Assembly: GCF_000010665.1 (NCBI RefSeq)
Contig: NC_012796.1
Span: 2,013,501 to 2,077,500, forward strand
DNA: 64,000 bases
Direction of reading: 5' to 3'
Origin: Solidesulfovibrio magneticus RS-1
GTDB lineage: Bacteria; Desulfobacterota; Desulfovibrionia; Desulfovibrionales; Desulfovibrionaceae
Of the stretch, positions 51,659 through 62,140 are shown piece after piece (positions within the stretch are counted from its first letter, which is position 1; each line of letters begins with the position of its first letter). The notes below the pieces were generated by a model. It worked only from the letters and a program-made list of their open reading frames with translations, was not told where the DNA came from and did not search any database. Made by a program: the position numbers and the translations under genes.

Positions 51659-54600
51659 ATGATCAAGCAGCCCAATCGACGTCACGGAAAGTTGCATCTT
51701 CAAATATTTACGCCCAACAAAATATTCCTGCTATTTCTCCTGATTGGTGCCATCATATCCGTCCCCCCCGCACGGGCGTCTGGCCAAGAGACGCTGACAA
51801 ATCTCATTCACAAAGCTGCGGACAACTGGCAGCAGCGCGACTTCGATGAGATGCTTCAGTTTGTCAAAATCGACGGGGGCAAGGACACCGAGGAGTTCCT
51901 GCGCGTTCTCGACACGTCGATTCAGTCCATCAACACGTTCAACGGCGTCTCTGCCACGCAGCAGGCTCGTGACGCCTTCCGCGCGCGCATCCTGGAGGAA
52001 CTTGACGCCAGACGCTTCGCCCAGGTGGACGACATCCTGCGCGAGGCGACAACCAGATTCCCCAACTTGGAAGCCGCCGTGCGCACGGGTTCCTCCGGCC
52101 TGCGCCACCTGGGCAAGGATTCGGAAGGAGGCTACCGGCCGCTGCTGTCCGACGACGACATCACCTTCGTGGGCGAAGGCGCGCAGGAGGCCAAAACCTG
52201 GTTCAATCAGCAGGTGAAGAATAGGGGGCTTGCCGGTGTGAAGGTCAAGGGCTTCACCTTGAACGATCCGGGCAGGTTCTCCCGCCAGGAAAGGGCCATC
52301 CTCGATCTGCTCGACCCAGAAAAATTTGTGGGCCAGTCCGCCATGAGCGGCATACGCGGCGAAACCCTGAAGAAAGGGGCCGTGGTCCTAGCCAAGGGAC
52401 CCGAGGGGAAGCTCGTTTTCACGCGCGTCTCGCTGGCTGACCATCTCTCCAGCCTCAACGCTACGCGATCCGCCCTGGATTCCTTCGTTGAAAACGCCGC
52501 GCGACGATACGGCCCCCTGACCATGACCGCCAGCGTGGAGCGCCAGATCGTGAATGCCCACAACGGGTGGGACAACCTCACCAGCGCCGAAAAAGTCAAA
52601 TACATGCAGCGCTCGCGCAGAAAACTCAACGAAAGCCGGGGCCTCACCTCAGATCCCGCAACGCGCAGGCTTGAGGAGATGGCTTCGCGTTTCTCGAAAT
52701 TCCCGCCCCCGAACCTGACGGCTGAGGACGCCGTGTTCCTGGCCACGTTGCGCCGCGAAAACATCCTAGAGGGGTTTAAGGCCGCCAACAACCGGCTGTT
52801 CATCCAGTCCGTCGCCGCCCGTCAGGCGGGTGGCAATCTGGCGACCAATGCACAGGTGCGGGAAGCCATCGACGAATTGGCCACCGGCTTTGCCATGCTC
52901 AAGGAGCTCGGCGGCAAGCCCGAGTTCGGCGACATGGTCGACGTGGATGCGGTCGTCGACGAACTGATTCGCAACGCCGACGGCAATCCCGAGTTGAAGA
53001 AAATGCTCTATACGGCCAGCAAACAGGCCGACGACATGCTCGATGTGCTCAGACAATGGAGCGGCATGGAGAACGAGTTCGCGGCCATGCTGGCCCGCCT
53101 GCCGGCCATGACGCCCTATCAGCGGGGCAAGGCCCTGGCGGAATACAAGCAGATGCTGGAAGCCGGTGGCGGGCCGGGCATGAGCGCCCAGGCAGGCAAA
53201 AATGAACTGGCCATGGTGGAAGAGCTGTCCAAAGCCTCCGCCACCAAGGAAGGCGACGCCCTCATCGTGGCCATGATCAAAAGTCCGGCCGGCAAGAAGG
53301 TGCTCGTGGGCTTGGCGCTCAGCGGCGGAGCAGTCGCCTTCTCCAAGATGCAGGAACGCTGGAAGGATGGCGGCTGGTACAACGATCTTTCCTCGGCGGC
53401 TTCCACCCTGGTCGAGTTTCTTCCAGGGGCCATGAGCTTCGACCGTCTGCAAAAGGACGGCTATATTTCGCCCGGCCTCGCTTACGAGTTCGTCAAGGAG
53501 GCCATGTACCTCACGCCCTTGTGGCCGGCCGCCCTATCCGCTGATCTTGCGACCATTGCGTACGACGTGGCCCGTGCGGTCACGCTGGAAAATTACCAGG
53601 ACGGGCTTGTGGACATCTTGGAGACCAACGGCGTCTTTGAGGACGGGCGATTCACGGCGCTGCGGCTCCCAGACGGCGAAACCATCCCTCGCGACAGGCT
53701 CGCGGCCTTCCTCAAGGAAGATCGAACGGTCAAACTCGCCAACGCCAACAGGCCCGATCTCCTCTACACGACCAATCTCTCCGAGAAGGCCGCCGACGTC
53801 TACGCCAGCCGCTACGTGAAAAGCGATCCGGTCCTCCAGGACCTCCAAAAGGCCCTCATCCAACAAATAGGGCACATCAACTTGGGCCAGACTATGGGAC
53901 AGATCTCGGACCAGGAGTGGCTGGAGGCCGCCAAATCCGGGTTCAAGATGCTGTTTGCCGTGGAAAACGTCTGCACCAAGACGCCAAAGCAATGGTGCGA
54001 ACTGGTGACCATCTACCAGAACAAAATCAAGGAGCGCGCCGACGACATCTTTCCCAACGTGATGGTCCCCCACCTCGTTTCGTTGGCCGAGGACGCGCAC
54101 AAGGCGCTCACGGGCAATGACGAGGCGATCAAGGCAATAATGGAAACGCAGCGCGAGCTCGAAGCGCTGCGAGGCTCTCCCCTCACCGTGGATTTGGCCC
54201 AGGAAGCCGCGCAACAGGCGGCCAAGGCGGGCGACCTCCGGGCCACGTCCCTCTCCGGGGACACGGCGACCAAACGGGACAAGGCCCTTGCCGAGGGCGG
54301 CTACCTCCAGGCGGCGGCCAAGGCCTACGGCGTCATCCTCAAGGAAGCCAAAGACTCCCTCCAGGACATCGTGGACCGCACGGGCTACAAGGAAACGAAA
54401 GTCCTTACGTTTCCGTTCTCGGGGAACTTCTTCCAGGATGCGGCAAAGGCCCGCCAATCCCGGCGCGGCTTCATGTTCGCCACCAACGCCATTCTACAGG
54501 ACGTAGCCAAGATAAAAGGCGCTGCCCCTGATGTGCTTGACGAGACCGACCTCAAAGCCTTGGAGATCCTGGCCGAGGTCGCATACCGCAACCGCACGGC

Positions 54601-57600
54601 CCTGGACCAGGCCAACTCCGCCAAGGTCGACGTCCCGGAGGCCCCCGCCAGCGCGCCCATCCCGGACCTCCAGCCGCCTATGGTAGGTAAAGAGTCTCCT
54701 TATCATGCGTGGTACAAGGATGCCATGGAGAAGGTGAAGGCGCTTTACGCCAAGGCTGCGGACTTGAAAAAGCTGGTTTCCAAGGGCGTGTTGCTCGTCG
54801 CACCGGGCAAGGAGATGATCGAGCGCGTTCCGGGCGTGTTCGAGGCCCGGATCGCCGACGCTTCCCTTCGCGCCATGCTCAATGAAGGCAAGGCGCTCGT
54901 GGAGTGGTCCTCGGATCAATTTGGCGCGGCCTTCTCCGACAAGACGTCGCTTAAGACCTCTTTTACCCCCGACGAGCCGGGACAGGCCACAGTGCGGGCG
55001 ACTTTCAGCCTCAAGGCCGAACCGGCTGCAGAGGCGTCGGTTCAGGCAAAGATCACTGTGCGCCCAGCGGAAACACCTTCCGTCTCCCTGACGGCGCATC
55101 CGAGCGAGGCGCAGCCCAAGGGCACGGTTACGGCGTCCGCCTTGCCCGACTCCATGTCGGCGCGACGGCCGCTTGGCTACGAGTGGTCGTGCGACAATTG
55201 CCAAGTTCTGGAGAAGCGCGGCTCGCAGGCCCTGATCGGGGCTCCGAGCACGGGCGAAGCGACGGTGCAGGTGCGCATGACGGCCGAGGACGGCAAGGAG
55301 TTGGCCGCCGCTGTTACGCGGTTCACGGTGGCCGCGCCTTCCGACAAGTCCAACGATCCTCAGAAGCCAGAAAAGGAACCAGGCGGCGTGCCTGAAAAGC
55401 AGGACAAGAACGCTGCGCAGGCGGCTCCCGACCAGGCTTCGAAGGAAGACAAGACGCCCCGAGACCAAAAACTTGGCCCAGATGTCCAGACGACCCCGCC
55501 CGTCGCTCCGTCGCCGGTTGCCGTCCCCTCGGCACTCATTACGCCTGCGCCGACAACGCCTCCTACCAGCTCGCCTGGGCAGGGCTCGCCAAGCCAACCC
55601 GCCGGGCAATCATCCCAGGCTGCAGCCCAGGGCCAGTCTCAAAAGCCCGACCAGTCACCGCCGCCGCAACAACCCAACGAGCCAGCGGCCGAAAAGGCTC
55701 CCGCTTCGACCGCGACCGATCCGGCCTGGACGGCGGACACGTGGAACGCGGCCTTGACGTTGAAATGGACCTCCGAGTTGCAGTTGGCCAAACCTGGCGT
55801 CTCCGGGACGGCAAGGCAAACATATGAGGAGCGCAAGCAATACGCCGAAAAGATGCTCACGGTCTTCTGGCAGCGGGAGAAGGAGCATCTCGCCGGTTTG
55901 CCGGCGGTCCTGCGCCAGTGGCGTCAGGAAGCGGATGGAATATTTAACGGGCAAATCGACTCGGAAGCCAAGGATGCCGAAAAGAAATGGCAGGAGGTGA
56001 AACAGAAGCTGGGCTTGGGCAAATCGGGCCAGGGCAGCCGGATGGAGGACGCCTTTGGCGACAGCGGCAACAAGGCCTCCTACAGCAGCACGTTGCCCGA
56101 TTTGGAGGGAGAAATGCCGAAGTCCAAGCGCATCACCGCCTCCGAGGATTTTGGACCGGATATGGACTGCGCACAGAGGATTCGGAACCAACGCTCGGAT
56201 TACCTGGGCCGGCTGGACCGCAAAATCACCGAAGCTGATGCCTTAGTGGATGCGTTTTCCCGGCAGCCAACCGATAACAAAATCTATGAAGACACGATGC
56301 GCCGGGCCGAACAGTTCTGGGAAGGCCCCGGTGGCATGCCGCCTTCCAACTGGCGCGAGGCGGGCATCAAGGAGACGCTTACCCCTCCCTGCGGCAAGGC
56401 TCCGGCCCGCTCGCTTTCCGTCGCCGCGTCCGGCGGCGGCAAGGCTTCCAGCCTTCGAGTGACCCTCAAGGCGGATGGGCAGAGCGCGGCCGCAGGCTCG
56501 CCGATGAAGGTCACGGCTGAGGCTTCCGGCGGCAAGTCACCGTACAGGTTCCTGTTCCTGGACGCCCAGTCCTCAAAGGACAATGTGGCCGTCTACGCCC
56601 TGCCGGCGGGGAAGTGGGAGCTCTTCGCCTCGGTGCAGGTCATTGATGCCGAAAACCAGACTGCCTCGGCGGAACTTAGACTGGAGATGGCGCCAATCAA
56701 GCTAGAATTGCACAAGAAAAGCCCTTCCGGCAACAGCCTCGCCGTGGGAGAACAGGCCGCGTTCGAGGCGCGTTTGACCAGCCAGGGCAAACCGGTCGAG
56801 GCCGGTCAATACGTCATCCGCTGGGAACCTTCCACGGAGGCGCGCTTCTCCAAGTCGGAGGGGCTTGGCGCTCTCGCCAACACGGCCACTTTCGCACGGC
56901 CCGGGAAGGTTAAAGTCTGGGCCGTGGCGCTCCAGAAGGCAGGCTCCGTGCTCACGACGGCGGCCGAGTCCAACCAGATCGAATTGGACGTCGCCGGGGC
57001 GAGCATGTCGCTCTCGGCTTCTCCCGCCGAACCATTGGTGGGACAGGAGGTCACCGTCACGGCGGTGGAAAGTCCAAAGCTCGCCGACGCCGACGCGACC
57101 TACTGGTGGCACGACTCCCAGGGGGGCGCGGGCACAGGTCCAACGGCCAATCAGCGCCTGTGGCGGTTTACGGTCAAAGAGGCCAAACCCGTAACGGTCA
57201 ATGCCGTGCTCAAGGGCAAAAAGGGCGGTGAGGAGTTGGCCAAAGCCTCCCTAACCATCACGCCCAAAATCTATGAAGTCTCAGCTGTTAGCCTCGGACA
57301 CGCCTGGGGAGGCGAGACAACCCGGCCGGTCATCTGGAAGCCTGAAGGGGGCTTTGTCACGCTGGACAAGGAGATCGCCGCCCACATGGACGTGGGCCTT
57401 CGCGCTGACATTTCCCCGGCCCCGCCGCAGGGGCAGACGCTTCGCTATGCGTGGAGCGTGAACGAGGGATCGAGTCTGACCGGAGGGCCAGCCTCGCAAG
57501 AGACGCGAGCGCAGCGTGCATCCACGGGTACCATCGAGGCCAAAGTCGAAGTCCGAGACGGCAACAACGTGCTGCTGGGCGCTGGATCGGTAAGCGTTCC

Positions 57601-60600
57601 CGTTACAGTGTCCGACGAGGACGTCAAGCAGGGCAAGTCCAAGTCACAGGAACTGGAAAAGCTCAAGCAGGACGCCGCAACCGCCTGGAACGCCGGGGAA
57701 ATCGACCTAGCTTGCGAAAAGGGGACGGCCGCCGTCCGGATCGATCCCAAATTCCCCGACGCCAAGACGTACTGCGAAAGCCGCGAGCGTATCCTGAATC
57801 TGGCCAAGCAGGGCGAAGGCGAACTTGCCCAGGACGCCCTGGAACGCGCCCAGGCCAAGCTCGACGAGGCCAAACGCATCAACGCCAAAGCCAAGATCCT
57901 GGCCGGGCTCGAGGAGAAGATCAAGAGGGCCAGGGAAGCGACGTCCAAGGCCGAAAAGCTGCTGGCCCAAGCCGCCAAGCAATGGGCGGAAGGTGATGCC
58001 GAGGGCGCGGAGCGGGCTGCCTCCGAGGCCCTTGCCCTGGCCCCGAAACTTGATCGGGCCAAGAGCGACAAACAGCGCTATACCGAGGGGCTGGCCAAGC
58101 TCAAGGCCAGCCTGGAACACGCCAAGGATTTACAGTCCAAAAACGAGATCGCTCCGGCCCTGACCGCCGTCGCCAACGGCAAGGGCGTCAACCCGGCCTA
58201 CAAGCCCCTGCTCGATTTGGAAAAGCAATTGCTGGAACAGCAAAAAAAGCAGCAGGAGCTGGCCAAGCTTTTGGAAAAGTCCCAAAAGCAGTGGGAAGAC
58301 GGCGAGGTGGACGAGGCCTGCCTGACGGCCCAGGAGGCCGCGAAGCTCGACGTGCCCGGCAGCGAGGCCAAATCGGCGGCCAGCCTATATTGCCAGGGCC
58401 GCGACGCCGTCGCCCAGGCGGTAAAACACGGCGAGAGCGAATTGACGGCCAGCCAACTGGATAAGGCCCAGGTGCAGTTGGAGGCCGGGCGCAAGATCAA
58501 CGCCAAGGCCAAATCCCTGGCCGAGCTCGAGGAGAAGATCAACAAGACCAAGGAGCGGCAAAAGCAGGTTGAGCAGCTATTAGCCCGGGCCGCCAAGGAG
58601 TGGTCCGACGGGGAGGCCGACAAAGCCGCCGCAACGGTCGAAGAAGCCCTCAAGATAGATCCGAAAAACGACAAGGCCCTGGAGGAAAAGAAATCCTTCT
58701 CAGGCAAGCTCGAAAAACTCCGTTTCACGGTGGGCGAGGCGAAAAAGGCCCTGACGGCCAAGGACGCCGCCAAAGGCATGGCCGCCGTGGCCGAGGGCAA
58801 GGCAGTCAACGCCCGCTACAAGCCGCTTCTCGACCTGGAAGCCGAGCTTGGGAAACTCTCGCGCGAAAACGCCCAAAACGAAGCCGAGCGCAAGCGCCGC
58901 ACGGACCTCATCGTGGCCGGAGCAGGCGAATGCACCAAGGAGAACTGGCAGGCCTGCAAGGACAAGATCGCCTCCTCCATCGACGGTTCCGACAAGATCT
59001 TCGGCCCACAGGACAGCGAGATGGTGGCTAAAGCCAAGGCGTTGCTGGCCAAGGCCGAGCAGAACCTGGCCAACAAGAAACAGGCCGAAGCCCAAAACGA
59101 AGCCGAGCGCAAGCGCCGCACGGACCTCATCGTGGCCGGAGCAGGCGAATGCACCAAGGAGAACTGGCAGGCCTGCAAGGACAAGATCGCCTCCTCCATC
59201 GACGGTTCCGACAAGATCTTCGGCCCACAGGACAGCGAGATGGTGGCTAAAGCCAAGGCGTTGCTGGCCAAGGCCGAGCAGAACCTGGCCAACAAGAAAC
59301 AGGCCGAAGCCCAAAACGAAGCCGAGCGCAAGCGCCGCACGGACCTCATCGTGGCCGGAGCAGGCGAATGCACCAAGGAGAACTGGCAGGCCTGCAAGGA
59401 CAAGATCGCCTCCTCCATCGACGGTTCCGACAAGATCTTCGGCCCACAGGACAGCGAGATGGTGGCTAAAGCCAAGGCGTTGCTGGCCAAGGCCGAGCAG
59501 AACCTGGCCAACAAGAAACAGGCCGAAGCCCAAAACGAAGCCGAGCGCAAGCGCCGCACGGACCTCATCGTGGCCGGAGCAGGCGAATGCACCAAGGAGA
59601 ACTGGCAGGCCTGCAAGGACAAACTGACCGCGGCCCTGGAAGGTGCTGAGAAGATATTTGGTCAGCAAGACGCCGCCTTGACGACCAAAGCCAAGGCGCT
59701 CAAGGCCAAGGCCCAGGAGCAGTTGGACGCTGGCAAGCGTCAGGCCGAGGCGGAAGCAAAACGTAACATGGAGCAAGACAACGCCAAGAAACAGGCTGAG
59801 CAGCAACAAAACAAGTGCAACACCATGTTCAAACAGGCCGACGCCAAATACGAATCCAAAGATTACCAAGGATCTATCGCCATTTATCGCAAACTTCTGG
59901 AATTATGCCCTGACAATTGCAACGCCATGAATAACCTTGGCCTGTCCATTGAGGCATCAGGCAATAAGCAGGAATCGCTCAAGTGGTACGAAAAGGCGGC
60001 AAAATGCGACCCATCGCAATCGTTGTACGCCGAAAATGTCGAACAAATCCAGAAACAGCTCGCGGAGAGCAATAAAGAAAAGCAGTGCAACGACCTATTT
60101 GAGAAGGCCCTGGGCAAAGACAAGACCGGCGACAGATCCGGAGCCATCGCCGACTACAAAGTTGTCTTGGCGTATTGCCCAGACTACTGCGGAGCAATGA
60201 ACAACATCGGGATACTGCTTGACGCTTCGAACAACAAGAAAGATGCTTTGCTTTGGTTTGAAAAGGCCGTCAAATGCAATCCCTCTGCAGAGCGGTACAA
60301 GAAAAATGCGACTTTAACACGCGAAGAAATTGCGCAGCAAGAGCAAACGACCAGCAACAAGGCATCCTGCGACAAGCTCTGGGACCAAGCTCAAGCGAAA
60401 GGAAAGGACGACAACCACCGGGGCGCTATCGAGGACTATCGCAAGGTATTGTCCATGTGTCCAAATAATTGTTCCGCGATGAACAATATTGGAGCACAAC
60501 TCGACAAACTCGGCGAAAAGCAAAATGCGTTAGCATGGTTTGAAAAAGCGGCAAAATGCGATCCTGACAAGGAGCTCTACAAGGAAAATGTGCGTACAAC

Positions 60601-61009
60601 ACGTCAGGAAATATCCGAAAATCGCCATGAAGAACCTCAACAAAGCGCTTCCCGCCAGAACACTTCCCAGCCGTCATCTCCTCAATCCACCACGGCATCC
60701 ATGGATGGCACGTATAGCGGGACATTCTCCTCACCGGTCTTTAAAGGCAAAGTCAAGGTTCAGGTTGAGGGAACCAAGGTGACAGGCGTCGCCACGGACT
60801 CCAGCGGGGCGCAAGTGGACTTCGAGGGCACACTCAAACGACAGACCGGCGAAATCAGTTGCTTCCTCGTTTATCGGGGAAAATCTTCCGGGGGCCAGGG
60901 AAATGCCAAGGGACATGTGCAAAACGGATCGATTGAGGGCACTTGGGCTTTCTTCACTTTGGAAGCCAAGCCAACAGAATACAAGGGCACATGGACGGCC
61001 AGCAAATAG
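51659..61009 (+). CDS. Giant secreted protein with PKD-like, coiled-coil and TPR regions
   Basis: The 3116-residue protein starts with a signal peptide (KIFLLFLLIGAIISVPPARA, cleavage before SG). Residues 45-1080 are helical and unfamiliar, with a possible membrane helix near 545 (GKKVLVGLALSGGAVAFS). Residues 1085-1230 look like two Ig/PKD-like domains (VEWSSDQFG..., LGYEWSCDNCQ), then a Gln/Pro/Ser linker to about 1360, a Trp-rich helical part, more PKD-like units at about 1580-1970, and long charged repeats with KQWAEGDAEGAERAA patterns (1995-2400). Then come four 73-residue units (2405 on), three TPR-like units each with paired cysteines (LCPDNCNAMNNLG, AYCPDYCGAMNNIG, SMCPNNCSAMNNIG), and a beta-rich tail. 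The start ATG has no strong ribosome site; an upstream TTG is possible. It is probably a cell-surface or periplasmic scaffold or adhesin. Confidence 0.75.
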   Translation: MIKQPNRRHGKLHLQIFTPNKIFLLFLLIGAIISVPPARASGQETLTNLIHKAADNWQQRDFDEMLQFVKIDGGKDTEEFLRVLDTSIQSINTFNGVSATQQARDAFRARILEELDARRFAQVDDILREATTRFPNLEAAVRTGSSGLRHLGKDSEGGYRPLLSDDDITFVGEGAQEAKTWFNQQVKNRGLAGVKVKGFTLNDPGRFSRQERAILDLLDPEKFVGQSAMSGIRGETLKKGAVVLAKGPEGKLVFTRVSLADHLSSLNATRSALDSFVENAARRYGPLTMTASVERQIVNAHNGWDNLTSAEKVKYMQRSRRKLNESRGLTSDPATRRLEEMASRFSKFPPPNLTAEDAVFLATLRRENILEGFKAANNRLFIQSVAARQAGGNLATNAQVREAIDELATGFAMLKELGGKPEFGDMVDVDAVVDELIRNADGNPELKKMLYTASKQADDMLDVLRQWSGMENEFAAMLARLPAMTPYQRGKALAEYKQMLEAGGGPGMSAQAGKNELAMVEELSKASATKEGDALIVAMIKSPAGKKVLVGLALSGGAVAFSKMQERWKDGGWYNDLSSAASTLVEFLPGAMSFDRLQKDGYISPGLAYEFVKEAMYLTPLWPAALSADLATIAYDVARAVTLENYQDGLVDILETNGVFEDGRFTALRLPDGETIPRDRLAAFLKEDRTVKLANANRPDLLYTTNLSEKAADVYASRYVKSDPVLQDLQKALIQQIGHINLGQTMGQISDQEWLEAAKSGFKMLFAVENVCTKTPKQWCELVTIYQNKIKERADDIFPNVMVPHLVSLAEDAHKALTGNDEAIKAIMETQRELEALRGSPLTVDLAQEAAQQAAKAGDLRATSLSGDTATKRDKALAEGGYLQAAAKAYGVILKEAKDSLQDIVDRTGYKETKVLTFPFSGNFFQDAAKARQSRRGFMFATNAILQDVAKIKGAAPDVLDETDLKALEILAEVAYRNRTALDQANSAKVDVPEAPASAPIPDLQPPMVGKESPYHAWYKDAMEKVKALYAKAADLKKLVSKGVLLVAPGKEMIERVPGVFEARIADASLRAMLNEGKALVEWSSDQFGAAFSDKTSLKTSFTPDEPGQATVRATFSLKAEPAAEASVQAKITVRPAETPSVSLTAHPSEAQPKGTVTASALPDSMSARRPLGYEWSCDNCQVLEKRGSQALIGAPSTGEATVQVRMTAEDGKELAAAVTRFTVAAPSDKSNDPQKPEKEPGGVPEKQDKNAAQAAPDQASKEDKTPRDQKLGPDVQTTPPVAPSPVAVPSALITPAPTTPPTSSPGQGSPSQPAGQSSQAAAQGQSQKPDQSPPPQQPNEPAAEKAPASTATDPAWTADTWNAALTLKWTSELQLAKPGVSGTARQTYEERKQYAEKMLTVFWQREKEHLAGLPAVLRQWRQEADGIFNGQIDSEAKDAEKKWQEVKQKLGLGKSGQGSRMEDAFGDSGNKASYSSTLPDLEGEMPKSKRITASEDFGPDMDCAQRIRNQRSDYLGRLDRKITEADALVDAFSRQPTDNKIYEDTMRRAEQFWEGPGGMPPSNWREAGIKETLTPPCGKAPARSLSVAASGGGKASSLRVTLKADGQSAAAGSPMKVTAEASGGKSPYRFLFLDAQSSKDNVAVYALPAGKWELFASVQVIDAENQTASAELRLEMAPIKLELHKKSPSGNSLAVGEQAAFEARLTSQGKPVEAGQYVIRWEPSTEARFSKSEGLGALANTATFARPGKVKVWAVALQKAGSVLTTAAESNQIELDVAGASMSLSASPAEPLVGQEVTVTAVESPKLADADATYWWHDSQGGAGTGPTANQRLWRFTVKEAKPVTVNAVLKGKKGGEELAKASLTITPKIYEVSAVSLGHAWGGETTRPVIWKPEGGFVTLDKEIAAHMDVGLRADISPAPPQGQTLRYAWSVNEGSSLTGGPASQETRAQRASTGTIEAKVEVRDGNNVLLGAGSVSVPVTVSDEDVKQGKSKSQELEKLKQDAATAWNAGEIDLACEKGTAAVRIDPKFPDAKTYCESRERILNLAKQGEGELAQDALERAQAKLDEAKRINAKAKILAGLEEKIKRAREATSKAEKLLAQAAKQWAEGDAEGAERAASEALALAPKLDRAKSDKQRYTEGLAKLKASLEHAKDLQSKNEIAPALTAVANGKGVNPAYKPLLDLEKQLLEQQKKQQELAKLLEKSQKQWEDGEVDEACLTAQEAAKLDVPGSEAKSAASLYCQGRDAVAQAVKHGESELTASQLDKAQVQLEAGRKINAKAKSLAELEEKINKTKERQKQVEQLLARAAKEWSDGEADKAAATVEEALKIDPKNDKALEEKKSFSGKLEKLRFTVGEAKKALTAKDAAKGMAAVAEGKAVNARYKPLLDLEAELGKLSRENAQNEAERKRRTDLIVAGAGECTKENWQACKDKIASSIDGSDKIFGPQDSEMVAKAKALLAKAEQNLANKKQAEAQNEAERKRRTDLIVAGAGECTKENWQACKDKIASSIDGSDKIFGPQDSEMVAKAKALLAKAEQNLANKKQAEAQNEAERKRRTDLIVAGAGECTKENWQACKDKIASSIDGSDKIFGPQDSEMVAKAKALLAKAEQNLANKKQAEAQNEAERKRRTDLIVAGAGECTKENWQACKDKLTAALEGAEKIFGQQDAALTTKAKALKAKAQEQLDAGKRQAEAEAKRNMEQDNAKKQAEQQQNKCNTMFKQADAKYESKDYQGSIAIYRKLLELCPDNCNAMNNLGLSIEASGNKQESLKWYEKAAKCDPSQSLYAENVEQIQKQLAESNKEKQCNDLFEKALGKDKTGDRSGAIADYKVVLAYCPDYCGAMNNIGILLDASNNKKDALLWFEKAVKCNPSAERYKKNATLTREEIAQQEQTTSNKASCDKLWDQAQAKGKDDNHRGAIEDYRKVLSMCPNNCSAMNNIGAQLDKLGEKQNALAWFEKAAKCDPDKELYKENVRTTRQEISENRHEEPQQSASRQNTSQPSSPQSTTASMDGTYSGTFSSPVFKGKVKVQVEGTKVTGVATDSSGAQVDFEGTLKRQTGEISCFLVYRGKSSGGQGNAKGHVQNGSIEGTWAFFTLEAKPTEYKGTWTASK
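58871..59622 (+). repeat. 219-bp tandem repeats inside the giant gene
   Basis: Units start at 58871, 59090, 59309 and 59528. By eye the first three are identical at every base; the fourth is identical for 95 bases and then diverges. Each encodes 73 residues including AGAGECTKENWQACKDKI. Confidence 0.9.
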
Positions 61010-61261
61010 CCTTACGGAAAAACACAACTTCACAAGTCCTGCTCCAGCATTGCCGAATATGGCTGCTGCAAGAACCATCAGAGTGGGTGCACAATCGCTT
61101 GGCCATAGCAATTTTTCACCCCGCGAGGCAGATCAAGCGCGGGAGTCGGCCAAGCGTGCAGGTCCATGAACGGACAAATAGAATTTCAGCCTGAGCATAT
61201 GGAAATTTCGCAGTGAAGACTGCGCTCGGCAAAAACTCTGAACACACAAAAGAGGTGGACA

Positions 61262-62116
61262 TTGAAAACAACAACCTTACTCTTTGGGGTGGCTCTCGTG
61301 TTCAGTCTTCACTACACTACGGAGCCTTGTCAGGCCGATGACTCGACCGTCCAGGCGATTCGCGCCCTGGACGTGGCAATGGAAGCCAAAGCCGGTGAGA
61401 ACGACCCAATTTTTGAACAAGCCATGAAGGCCTATCTTACCGAACAGTATGAAAAAGCTCTCCCAGGACTGCGTGAGGCAGCTGAACGAGGGAACGCAGT
61501 AGCCCAAAATTCGCTCGCGAACATGTACAGTTTCGGCTACGGGACAGAGAAAAATCAAACCATTGCCGATGCATGGTACGAAAAGTCCGCAGCTCAGGGC
61601 TATTCCCCAGCCCTAAACAACCTCACCACAAGCCTGCTGGCCAGTGGCGACGAGCAAAAGCAGGCAGAGGGCCTGCGCCTGCTATTGCAATTAAGCGACC
61701 AGGGAAACGCCCCCAGCGTAAACCGTTATGCGCTTTTACTGTCCTCCGGAAAGCATGTCCCCAAGGACCCTGAGAAGGGACTTCATTTACTTGAAAAACT
61801 TACCGATGCCGGTGATTCTACAGCAATGTCCATTCTCGGCTGGAGCCTGCTCACCGGAGAAGACGGCCGACAAGACCAGGAAAAAGGACTGGAATTACTA
61901 CGACGATCTGCCCTTTTGGGCAAAGCGGTAGCTTTTTATAATCTTGGCGAGGCCAGTGAAAAAGGCCTTGGGCAGCCCAAAGACAACATCGCTGCACTGG
62001 TGCAATATCGCATCGCCAAGCGACTGGGCAACAAGTTGGCAGAAAAACAGATCGAAGCCTTAACTGCAACCATGAGCTGGCAAGATATGCTGACCGCACG
62101 GCGCATTTTCAATTAA
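61262..62116 (+). CDS. Exported Sel1-repeat protein
   Basis: The 284-residue protein starts with TTG, which has GAGGTGG seven bases upstream, and a signal peptide ending around EPCQADD. Five or more Sel1-like units follow, with the A..G...A...L...Y..G.G...N...A..WY..AA.QG pattern (for example GNAVAQNSLANMYSFGYGTE and AWYEKSAAQGY). Sel1 repeats are alpha-solenoid scaffolds common in secreted or periplasmic proteins. It lies 250 bases after the giant protein in the same direction, so they may act together. Confidence 0.82.
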   Translation: MKTTTLLFGVALVFSLHYTTEPCQADDSTVQAIRALDVAMEAKAGENDPIFEQAMKAYLTEQYEKALPGLREAAERGNAVAQNSLANMYSFGYGTEKNQTIADAWYEKSAAQGYSPALNNLTTSLLASGDEQKQAEGLRLLLQLSDQGNAPSVNRYALLLSSGKHVPKDPEKGLHLLEKLTDAGDSTAMSILGWSLLTGEDGRQDQEKGLELLRRSALLGKAVAFYNLGEASEKGLGQPKDNIAALVQYRIAKRLGNKLAEKQIEALTATMSWQDMLTARRIFN

Positions 62117-62140
62117 CAGCAACGCATAGCCACAGCCCCA

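Noticed and set aside
58871-59622. Regularly spaced repeats as a CRISPR array.
   Set aside because: Units are 219 bp, contiguous without spacers, and lie in frame inside a coding sequence.
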